NCBI GenBank assembly: GCA_018003015.1
Contig: JAGNEZ010000005.1
Span: 1 to 64,000 of the forward strand
Source: Phycisphaerae bacterium
GTDB taxonomy: Bacteria > Planctomycetota > Phycisphaerae > UBA1845 > PWPN01
Length of the DNA: 64,000 nt
Direction of reading: 5' to 3'
Part shown: in pieces, positions 9,059-16,651 of the stretch
Layout of the letters: the number at the start of each line of letters is the position of its first letter
Numbering within the stretch: position 1 is the first letter of the stretch
Made by a program: the position numbers and the translations under genes
Notes under the pieces: generated by a model
Told to the model about the DNA's origin: nothing
Databases searched by the model: none
The model's input: the letters and a program-made list of their open reading frames with translations, nothing else

Positions 9059-10378
9059 ATGGCACCCTACACCCCAATCAACCGCCGCAGATTCCTCAAG
9101 GGCGCCGGCCAGGCGGCGGCCGCCAGCATCGCCCTGCCCTACTGGATACCGTCGTCGGCACTGGGCGAGGCCGATCAGGCTGCACCGAGCAACCGGCTGG
9201 TCGTCGGCTGCATCGGAACCGGCGGGCAGGGCCGCTACGACATGAACGGCTTCCTCGCCTCCGCCGACGCCCAGGTAGTGGCCGTCTGCGACGTGAAACG
9301 CGAGGCCCGCGACGCAGCCCGCGACCAGGTCAACAACCACTACAAGACACAAGACTGCAAGGCCTACGACGATTTCCGCGAGCTGCTCGCCCACGACGAC
9401 ATCGACGTCGTCCAGATAGCCAGTACCGACCAGTGGCACGTTCTCCACGCCCTGGCGGCCGTCCGGGCGGGCAAACACGTCTACGTCGAGAAGCCCCTCG
9501 GCATGAGCATCGAGGAGCTGAAGGTCCTGCGCGCGGATTGCCATCGCTACGAGCGGGTCTTCCAGTTCGGTACCCAGCAGCGGTCCAGCCCCCAGTTCCG
9601 CCAGGCCTGTGAACTGGTTCTCAACGGCCGCATCGGCAAGCTCCAGACCATCAAGGTCTCCGCCCCGGCTGGCGCCAACGAACGAACCGGCGAGCGCGGC
9701 TACGCCGCGGCCCCCGTGCCCGATGGCTTCGACTACGACATGTGGCTCGGACCGGCCCCCTGGACTCCCTACACACCCAAGCGAACCGTCAGCCCGTACT
9801 GGTTCCACATCAGCGACTACTCGCTGGGCTACATCGCCGGGTGGGGCATTCATCACATCGACATCGCCCAGTGGGGCAGCGGCATGGAACTGACCGGGCC
9901 CGTTGAGATCGAAGGCTCGGGTCTGTTCCCCGGCCACGACGGCCTCTGCGACAATCCGCTCAACTGGGATGTGGACTACCTCTACCCCAACGGCGTTCGC
10001 GTCCACTTCACCAGCGACGGGCGACAGAACCGACACGGCATCCTCTTCGAGGGCAGCGAGGGCTGGATCTACGTCAACCGCGAGGTCATCGACGCCAATC
10101 CCAAGAGCCTGCTCGGAGAGAGGACCAAGGCCGACGGCATCCATTTGCCGGTCAGCAGCCAGCACCAGCAGAACCTGCTGGACGCGATCAAGAACGGCCG
10201 GCAGCCCGTCTGCCCGATCGATGTAGCCGTCCGCTCCGACACCGTCTGCCATCTGAGCCACATTGCCCTGCACCTGGGCCGTAAGCTTCGCTGGGATCCG
10301 GTTAAAGAGGAGTTCATCGACGACCCGGCGGCCAATGCCCGCTTGCAGCGATCCATGCGGGCACCGTGGCACCTGTAA
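9059..10378 (+). CDS. Tat-exported Gfo/Idh/MocA-family oxidoreductase
   Basis: The protein has 439 residues from the ATG at 9059, preceded by GGAGGG. The open frame extends 62 codons further but through low-complexity sequence. The N-terminus INRRRFLKGAGQAAAASIAL is a classical twin-arginine signal. The Rossmann motif is VGCIGTGGQGRYD; the family catalytic lysine is in VYVEKPLGM; the C-terminal half holds a histidine-rich block (GWGIHHIDIAQWG). These enzymes oxidise or epimerise sugars with tightly bound NAD(P); exported ones are abundant in planctomycetes. It is followed after 17 bases by a ThuA-like gene and divergent from a DUF1080 gene, a known trio in 3-keto-glycoside metabolism. Confidence 0.92.
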   Translation: MAPYTPINRRRFLKGAGQAAAASIALPYWIPSSALGEADQAAPSNRLVVGCIGTGGQGRYDMNGFLASADAQVVAVCDVKREARDAARDQVNNHYKTQDCKAYDDFRELLAHDDIDVVQIASTDQWHVLHALAAVRAGKHVYVEKPLGMSIEELKVLRADCHRYERVFQFGTQQRSSPQFRQACELVLNGRIGKLQTIKVSAPAGANERTGERGYAAAPVPDGFDYDMWLGPAPWTPYTPKRTVSPYWFHISDYSLGYIAGWGIHHIDIAQWGSGMELTGPVEIEGSGLFPGHDGLCDNPLNWDVDYLYPNGVRVHFTSDGRQNRHGILFEGSEGWIYVNREVIDANPKSLLGERTKADGIHLPVSSQHQQNLLDAIKNGRQPVCPIDVAVRSDTVCHLSHIALHLGRKLRWDPVKEEFIDDPAANARLQRSMRAPWHL

Positions 10379-10395
10379 TCTGGAGGTGAGGGACC

Positions 10396-11850
10396 ATGCC
10401 GATCAACGTGCTCATCCTGACCGGGGCCAACAACCACGACTGGCAGGCAACCACGCCGGTCATCAAGCAGATCTTCGAGGGCCACGCCCGCTTCGCCGTC
10501 GTGGAGGTGATCACCGATCCGGCCAGGTGCGATGCCGCCACCTTCGCCCAGTGCGATATCGTGGTCAGCAACTGGTCGGCCTATCCGGCCATGAACGGCC
10601 ATCAGTGGGGAGCGGCCGCCGAGAAGGCCTTCGTGGACTTCATCAAGAGCGGGCATGGTTTCGTCGCCATCCACGCGGCCAGCGCGACCTCCCAGGATTG
10701 GCCCGAGTTCCAGCAGCTTCTCGGCCTGACCTGGGGTCTCGACAAGACCGCCCACGGTGCCTACCACCCTTTCAAGGTCGCGATCGAGAACCATGACCAC
10801 CCGGTCACCAAGGGCATGCCCGACTTCTGGATCACCGACGAGCTGTGGCACAACATGGTCAACCTCTCCGGCCAGCCGATCCCCACGCTGTGCAAGGCGT
10901 GGTCTGAGCCGGAGTTCGGCGGCACCGGCAAGTTCGAGCCGGTCCTCGTTCCGACACAACTTGGCACCGGGCGCGGGCTGAACCTCGTTCTCGGCCACGA
11001 CGCGGCAGCCATGCAGAACCTCGCTTGGCAAACGCTGCTGCTCCGCGGCACCGAATGGGCGGCCACCGGCCAGGTCACCCTGCCCATCCCCGAGAATTGG
11101 CCGGGCTCGTCCGCCGAGGCCGTCGTCACCGGTGTCGATCCGGACGCGGCCATCAAGGCGGTCCTCGAATTCGAGTTCGGCCAAGACCGCCAGCCGCTCT
11201 ACATCGTCGAGCAACTGGTCAACGCCTCGACCGCCCACAACCACGAGGCTGCCATTGCCGCGCGCAAGCAGCTCGCGGCCAAGCTCGCCGCCGCTCTCGA
11301 AGCGTGCAAGACGCCGCAAGCCAAGAGCTTGCTCTGCAAGCAGCTGGCAATGATCGGCGGTCCCGACGAGGCCAAGAACCTCCCGCCACTCCTGGGGCAG
11401 GAGGATACCGCCGACATGGCCCGCTTCGCGCTCGAACGGATCCCCGGTGAAGCGGCGTCGCATTCGCTCCGCTCATCGATGAGCAAGCTCAGCGGCAAGC
11501 CGGCCATCGGTGTGGTCAACTCGATGGGCAAGCGCGCTGAGCCCGAGGCGCTCAAAGAACTGATCCCGCTCCTGAGCAGCAGCGGTCCGGCCATCGTCGA
11601 AGCAGCTGCCGCCGCACTGGGCAAGATCGGCAGCCAGGAAGCGGCCGAGGCCCTGGGAGCGATTGTGCCCAAGGTCCCCAAGCAGATCCGGCCGTCGGTC
11701 GCCGACGCCCTCCTCCGCTGCGCCGACAAGCTTGCCGCCGCGGGCAACAAGGACGCGGCCGAGAAGATCTACCGGCTCTTCGACACCGATACCGAACTCA
11801 GAGGCCCGCGCCTGGCCGCCCGGGCCGGACGGGTCGCACTGAGGAGGTAG
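10396..11850 (+). CDS. ThuA-like domain fused to HEAT repeats
   Basis: The protein has 484 residues. Residues 1-225 form a ThuA-like glutamine-amidotransferase-fold domain (LILTGANNHDWQATTP; GFVAIHAASA; ELWHNMVNL; LVLGHDAAAM). Residues 260-484 are helical, with alanine-rich HEAT/PBS-type repeats (EALKELIPLLSSSGPAIVEA; AAAALGKIGSQEAAEALGAI). ThuA proteins are linked to trehalose and other disaccharide use through 3-keto intermediates. There is no obvious signal peptide although its partner is Tat-exported. GGAGGTGAGG precedes the ATG. The fusion to a repeat scaffold suggests docking to another protein; see the second Gfo/Idh-HEAT pair at 35754. Confidence 0.85.
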   Translation: MPINVLILTGANNHDWQATTPVIKQIFEGHARFAVVEVITDPARCDAATFAQCDIVVSNWSAYPAMNGHQWGAAAEKAFVDFIKSGHGFVAIHAASATSQDWPEFQQLLGLTWGLDKTAHGAYHPFKVAIENHDHPVTKGMPDFWITDELWHNMVNLSGQPIPTLCKAWSEPEFGGTGKFEPVLVPTQLGTGRGLNLVLGHDAAAMQNLAWQTLLLRGTEWAATGQVTLPIPENWPGSSAEAVVTGVDPDAAIKAVLEFEFGQDRQPLYIVEQLVNASTAHNHEAAIAARKQLAAKLAAALEACKTPQAKSLLCKQLAMIGGPDEAKNLPPLLGQEDTADMARFALERIPGEAASHSLRSSMSKLSGKPAIGVVNSMGKRAEPEALKELIPLLSSSGPAIVEAAAAALGKIGSQEAAEALGAIVPKVPKQIRPSVADALLRCADKLAAAGNKDAAEKIYRLFDTDTELRGPRLAARAGRVALRR

Positions 11851-11882
11851 GCTCGCCTCAGTCGTTACTCGCTTCGCGGCCT

Positions 11883-12779
11883 TCATGGGCGTTTCGTTTT
11901 CATCACCAGATCCACCGCGTCCTCGAGATCGCGCATCGGCGTCTTGAGTGTCGTTTGCGCGAGGGTGTTATCCAAGGACACATCCCTCGGCCGAGCGACA
12001 CGGCCGGGGATCGTACTCGGATCGTTGGGCACGATCAGATCGGGTGAGAAGCCGACGTGTGCCGCGATCCGCCGGGCCATATCCACCCGCGGCACGACCT
12101 CGTTGCCCGCGAGGTGGATGCGGCCCGGGAACTCGTTGCCCGCCAATTCCAGCAGCGCCCGACCGGCCGTCACCACATCTACCGGCGTGCGAATCTCCGC
12201 CTGCGGCACGCCCACCTGCTTGCCTTCGTTCAACGCGGCCAGCATCTTCGGCAGAAACGTATTGCCCCGCCCGAAGAACGGCAGCCCCATCACGATCGCC
12301 AGCCGGCCGATCGCCCAGTTCGCGGCTGTCTCGACCACCGCCGTCTCGGCCTCCAGCTTCGTCTGGCCGTAGTAGTTCACCGGCCCGGGTGCATCGTCCT
12401 CGCGATAGCCGCCCTTCTCGCCGTCGAAGATCGTATCCGTCGAGACGTGTACGAGCCGCACGCCGTCATCCCGACATAGCTCGGCCATGAGCCGTGCCGT
12501 ATCGACGTTCACTCGCCGGGCCTCGTCCTGATGATTCTGGCAGTATTCGATATCCGCGATGGCCGCCGAGTGAATGACCGCGTCCGGCCGCGCCTCGTGG
12601 AACGCTCGCGTGACCTGCCCGGCATCGAGCAGATCCAGCCGGTGCCAGACCAGCCCTTCCCGTCGGATCGGTGCCTCACGGCCGGAGAACGCATGAACCT
12701 CCCACGCGTCCCCCGCCTGGCAGACGATACTCCCCCCGACGAAGCCCGATGCACCTGTCACGATCAGACGTCGCTTCAT
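11883..12779 (-). CDS. RmlD-like NAD(P)-dependent sugar reductase/epimerase
   Basis: The protein has 298 residues of the extended short-chain dehydrogenase family, RmlD substrate-binding type. The start MKRRLIVTGASGFVGG at 12779 has GAGAAGG upstream and gives the G-x-x-G-x-x-G nucleotide site at once. Other motifs are AAIADIEYCQ, VHVSTDTIFDGEKGG and the catalytic YGQTKLEAE (Tyr-x-x-x-Lys). RmlD makes dTDP-L-rhamnose, but no other rml gene is nearby, so it may act on another sugar nucleotide or in the adjacent catabolic region. It ends 33 bases from the convergent ThuA-HEAT gene. Confidence 0.85.
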   Translation of the reverse strand: MKRRLIVTGASGFVGGSIVCQAGDAWEVHAFSGREAPIRREGLVWHRLDLLDAGQVTRAFHEARPDAVIHSAAIADIEYCQNHQDEARRVNVDTARLMAELCRDDGVRLVHVSTDTIFDGEKGGYREDDAPGPVNYYGQTKLEAETAVVETAANWAIGRLAIVMGLPFFGRGNTFLPKMLAALNEGKQVGVPQAEIRTPVDVVTAGRALLELAGNEFPGRIHLAGNEVVPRVDMARRIAAHVGFSPDLIVPNDPSTIPGRVARPRDVSLDNTLAQTTLKTPMRDLEDAVDLVMKTKRP

Positions 12780-12809
12780 ACCTGACCTTCTCACCGGCCT
12801 TGGGCGGTC

Positions 12810-14105
12810 CTATTTTCGCAGCCTGGCCGCCATGAGGAGGTTGGCGGCCCACGGAGACAGGATTGCCCCCAGGACGAATACCCCGAACAGAAGGCTGCTC
12901 ACGGCCTTCACGAGTGCCTGCACCTCGGCGGTTGCCGTGGTGTGGGCGACGACCCCATCGAGGCCGAGCGAGGCGAAACCGCAGAAGGCCATGGCGGCGG
13001 TGAGCGACGCCATCGTCCGGCGCGGCCAGCCCGGAGGGCAGCTGAAGGTCCCGGCGAGGGGGATGATCAGCAAGCCGCACACGAGTGCGGCGTAGGCCAT
13101 CCATGAGCTGCGGAGCCACACGGCGGCGCCGAGGGCCAAAGCGGTTCCCAGCACACACGCTCCTATCCAGTTAGAAGCACGGACCTCCTCGGGGCTCAGT
13201 ACCATTCGCCCGAAGCGATTCAGACGCAGGAGCAGATTGAACAGCGGGTTGGCGACCCAGGACAGAAAGACGAAGGCCAGGTAGAGCAGGAGGAAGGGCA
13301 GAATGAACGGAGCCCAACCGGGATGATGCCTGGCGAAGCTGCTCAGCATGCGGAAGGCGACGTAGGCGCCGATGATGAGGCCCCACCGCACCCCGGGGCT
13401 GAGGGCGCTCATCCACAGGAAGTAGCGGAGCATGAGCCCGTAGACGATGTTCTTGGCCCGCAGGGACGCGACGATGCCTTGCCGAGCCCACTCGTTCTCG
13501 GGGTCGAGCCGGAGGGCCTCGCGGAAGTGCTCGAGGGCCTTGGCCGGTTGATGCTGATAGAGGAGATTCCAGCCGAGGTTGGCGTGGGTGACGGACTCTT
13601 CCGGCTCGTCGGCCAGGGCGGCATGGAGTGCCGCGTGGGCTTCCTGCTTGCGACCCATCCGCGTCAGGGCGATGGCCCGGATGTTGGCGCACTGGGTGTT
13701 GCCCGGATCGATGGCCATGCCCTGTTCGGCGGCCTGGAGGGCGGCCGGCCATTGGCGCTGCTGGAAGAGGATGTTTGCCCGGAGGGCGTGGTACGGAGCC
13801 TCCTGCGGGTCGAGCCGGATGGCTTCCTCGATGGCGCGTCCGGCCTCGTCGAGGCGATTGCGGTCGTGCAGCACGACGGCCATGGCGTAGTGCGAGAAGG
13901 ACGCGTCCGGGGCGGAACCGATGGCGGCCCGGGCGGACTCCGTGGCCTCCTTGTACCTCTCTGTGCCCGCCAGGCAGATGGCGAGCATGGCGTGCCCCCA
14001 GCCGTCGTCCGGATCTTCGGCGAGCCCCTGGCGGAGTTCGGGTTCGGCGAGGTCAAACCGCGATTGGCCGATCAAGGCGCTGGCTCGTGCGAAGTGGATG
14101 TTCAT
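12810..14105 (-). CDS. TPR protein with C-terminal membrane segments
   Basis: The protein has 431 residues. The N-terminal 230 or so residues are tetratricopeptide repeats (FDLAEPELRQGLAEDPDDGW; NRLDEAGRAIEEAIRLDPQEA; PAKALEHFREALRLDPENEW). The C-terminal 190 residues hold about six hydrophobic helices (LIIGAYVAFRML; FILPFLLLYLAFVFLSWVA; AALVCGLLIIPLAG; LLFGVFVLGAIL). The ATG at 14105 overlaps the TGA of the AAA+ gene (ATGA), so the pair is coupled and the products probably meet at the membrane. The arrangement looks like a membrane receptor or anchor for the ATPase. I know no characterised homologue. Confidence 0.82.
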   Translation of the reverse strand: MNIHFARASALIGQSRFDLAEPELRQGLAEDPDDGWGHAMLAICLAGTERYKEATESARAAIGSAPDASFSHYAMAVVLHDRNRLDEAGRAIEEAIRLDPQEAPYHALRANILFQQRQWPAALQAAEQGMAIDPGNTQCANIRAIALTRMGRKQEAHAALHAALADEPEESVTHANLGWNLLYQHQPAKALEHFREALRLDPENEWARQGIVASLRAKNIVYGLMLRYFLWMSALSPGVRWGLIIGAYVAFRMLSSFARHHPGWAPFILPFLLLYLAFVFLSWVANPLFNLLLRLNRFGRMVLSPEEVRASNWIGACVLGTALALGAAVWLRSSWMAYAALVCGLLIIPLAGTFSCPPGWPRRTMASLTAAMAFCGFASLGLDGVVAHTTATAEVQALVKAVSSLLFGVFVLGAILSPWAANLLMAARLRK

Positions 14106-15448
14106 GTCAGCCTGAGGTACTTGAGGACGTCGTCGTAGAGACCGCCCTGATTGGCGTAGACCGCATAATTCCGGGCCGTCGAGAACCACTCGCGGGTGGA
14201 CGGCTGCACCTTCTTTGCCCCGGTGGCCAGGTCCTTGGTGGTCAGTGGCGAGGGCGTGCCGGCCTTCATCGCCTCGCGGAGCTTGTCCTCGATGGCCATG
14301 TCGACCACGGCCTTGAGGTCGGCTCCGGAGAAGTTCTCGGTCGCCTTGGCCAGCTTATCATAGTCCAGGTCGCTGAGCGGCTTACCCCGGCAGAGGATTC
14401 GCAGCACCGCCGCCCGGGCGGTTGTGTCGGGTGGGGGAATGAAGAGGATGCGGTCGAACCGCCCCGGTCGCCGGAACGCTGAGTCGAGATGCCAAGGGGC
14501 ATTGGTGGCGGCGAGGATGAGCACGCCATCGTTGGAGGCCTTGGCCCCGTCGAGTTCGGCGAGGAACTGGTTGACGACCTGCCGCCCGGCGCTGCCTCGC
14601 AAGTCGCTGCGGCTGGCTCCGAGGGCGTCCACCTCGTCGAAGAAGAGCACGCACGGCCGATTGCCGCGGGCCTGCTCGAAGACCTGGTGCAGGTTGCGCT
14701 CGCTGTTGCCCAGCCACATGTCGAGCACGTCGTTGATCCCGACGACGAGGAAGCCGGCCTTGATTTCGCCAGCTGTTGCCCGAGCCAAGTGGGTCTTGCC
14801 ACACCCGGGTGGGCCGTACATAAGAATACCCCCGCCGATCGGTTTGCCGTAGGCCTCATACAGTTCGCGATGGGTCAGCGGGTGGATGATCTTGAGGCGG
14901 ATTTCCTCCTTGACCGATTCCATTCCGCCGACGTCGGCAAAGGTGATCTTGGGCCGCTCCATCTGGAGATCGGGGCCGGGGGTCGAATCGCCGCCGATCC
15001 CCATACGGATGCGTCCGTTGTCGACTTCGTCCTCCGGTTCGCTGCCCACGCCGAGCCGTTCGGCGAGTTCCTCATTGGCCGCACCGGGATCGGCCTCGAT
15101 GGCTCGTTTGTATTGACGGACTGCTCGTTCCGCGTTGCCCTCCTGGAGCAGGAGCCGGGCGTGCAGGACGTAGATCGCCGCCGGGGTATCCGGGCGTTTC
15201 AGGAATTCCTCGACGATGACCAAGGCGTGGCTCTGCTTGCCCGCCTGGTAGAACGCCTGGGCCAGCCCGACCTTGAGCTCGCGGGCGTCGGCCGCCTGGG
15301 CCAGTCCTGCCCGGAAGACCTCGATGGCTTCTTCTGCTCGTCCGACGCGGAGCAGCAAATCACCGAGATGCCGCCGGAGGGCGAGGTTGTCCGGGGACGC
15401 CTCGAGGGCGGCGCGAAGGGCCTGGATGGCATCGTTTCCATGGAGCAT
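14102..15448 (-). CDS. AAA+ ATPase with N-terminal TPRs
   Basis: The protein has 448 residues. Residues 1-135 are TPR-like repeats (DNLALRRHLGDLLLRVGRAE; NAERAVRQYKRAIEADPGAA). A linker leads to one classical AAA domain: ITFADVGGMESVKEEIR (168-184), Walker A GPPGCGKT (212-219), Walker B VLFFDEVDAL (267-276), sensor 1 ATNAPW, arginine-finger region FRRPGRFD (325-332) and a C-terminal lid with FSGADLKAVVD. It belongs with the Cdc48/FtsH/katanin-like AAA proteins but has one ring domain and no protease. It is coupled to a TPR membrane protein, which suggests a remodelling or unfolding machine acting at the membrane; clients are unknown. Confidence 0.88.
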   Translation of the reverse strand: MLHGNDAIQALRAALEASPDNLALRRHLGDLLLRVGRAEEAIEVFRAGLAQAADARELKVGLAQAFYQAGKQSHALVIVEEFLKRPDTPAAIYVLHARLLLQEGNAERAVRQYKRAIEADPGAANEELAERLGVGSEPEDEVDNGRIRMGIGGDSTPGPDLQMERPKITFADVGGMESVKEEIRLKIIHPLTHRELYEAYGKPIGGGILMYGPPGCGKTHLARATAGEIKAGFLVVGINDVLDMWLGNSERNLHQVFEQARGNRPCVLFFDEVDALGASRSDLRGSAGRQVVNQFLAELDGAKASNDGVLILAATNAPWHLDSAFRRPGRFDRILFIPPPDTTARAAVLRILCRGKPLSDLDYDKLAKATENFSGADLKAVVDMAIEDKLREAMKAGTPSPLTTKDLATGAKKVQPSTREWFSTARNYAVYANQGGLYDDVLKYLRLT

Positions 15449-15744
15449 AGGTGTTCGAGCCTACCGGCCCCCCCTGCTCAGGTCAACGCGTTGCCGGCCT
15501 GGGGAAGCTCGGGGGCGTGGGCCGAACGGGACCGCGCCGGTGCCTCTTGGGCGTCGTCCAGGCGGAACGGGTGGCGTGTTTTTAGGCATTCGCGATTCCG
15601 GTGGCGTTCGTCGCGGCAGGTGAGCACGTCTTCTAGGTCAAACGAACCCATTGGTCCGACGCGGGAACCGCGTTTTCAGGGCTACCGACCGGTCTCGACG
15701 TCCGATGGTGCACACATCGCAGCGCCAAACGAAGCCAATTGCGC

Positions 15745-15771
15745 GGTCAGCGGTCGGCAGTCGGCGGTTGC
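15745..15771. repeat. degenerate heptamer run
   Basis: Three to four tandem seven-base units, GGTCAGC, GGTCGGC, AGTCGGC and a decayed GGTTGCC, stand in non-coding DNA. A related CAGTGGTCAGC piece occurs at 16071-16081. The function is unknown. Confidence 0.4.
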
Positions 15772-16115
15772 CGCTCAGTCCCCGGGCGGTCAAGCAAAGA
15801 AGCTCCCTTGGCGGGTCTTCCGTTGTTCGGACGAGCGCTTGATGTCGCCGATCGCGGCTGGTGTCCGTGATACGCACGCCGGTTCTGGTCACGCTGGCTG
15901 TCGTGTCCGGCAGGCACGCACCAGGGATGAGCTGACAGCTGGCTGTTGGCCGGAGAGGGGGCGGGAGAAGCTATCGAGATTTCAAAGAGCTGGGAGGCGA
16001 ACCGAGGGGATCGTCCTCTACACTCATATCACTTGTCCCATCCCGGGCGTGGAAAAGCAGCCGTGAGCGATCAGTGGTCAGCAAGAGGAACGGATGGAAC
16101 CTCACGGCGTTTGAA

Positions 16116-16138
16116 ATAAACGGACCTGTCCCGTTTAT
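16116..16138. repeat. REP-like imperfect palindrome
   Basis: Perfect 8-base arms ATAAACGG (16116-16123) and CCGTTTAT (16131-16138) flank a 7-base loop ACCTGTC. The core GGACCTGTCCC resembles palindromes I have seen associated with REP-type (RAYT) elements in environmental genomes; that link is from memory. Only one copy was noticed here. Confidence 0.5.
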
Positions 16139-16651
16139 CCGGGCCCAGCGAAAGGGTCTACACTCCGCCGGCGCCTCAAAAACAGCAGCAGTGCCGTTCC
16201 ATCCTGATACCTTTCTTGTTCGACGATCGTCAGCAATTCTCTTAGCTGGGCCGGGCCGGCGTTCTTAAGCAGGCTCATCGTGTCAACCTGGGGCGGGGGC
16301 CTTTGCTGCCCTGATGAGGGCGCGGGGCTCGGTTGGCCCGAAGCTGGACGGCAGCATCTTGACATTGGTTCGGGGCGCGGTGTACAAGAGAGTGGAACGG
16401 GGATGGGCGTGGGGCGGCAGATGCCCCCGCCGTCATATCTGAATGGTCCTGTGTCGGGAGGGCGCGAAGGAGCAACGGCGATCAACCGAGGCAGATGTCC
16501 GGGGGCAGGGTGCACGTTGACCCGCCTGTGGACGGCCTAGCGCCGGATGACCCTCTGCCTTGTTCACGCCCGCAACCGTCATCGGATTGAGCAGGTTTGA
16601 GAATCTATTAGGGTTTTTTGGTACCATCCACGAGAATGGAAGGAGAGCCTC

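Larger units (their letters stand above)
15449..16651. other. 1.2-kb gene desert with small repeats
   Basis: I find no convincing gene on either strand. Short frames here lack ribosome sites, domains and coding-like third positions. The stretch holds degenerate GGTCAGC/GGTCGGC heptamers, a REP-like palindrome and, just before the next gene, the AT-richer ATCTATTAGGGTTTTTTGG segment, which probably lies in the promoter or leader of the secreted-protein gene. Confidence 0.6.
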
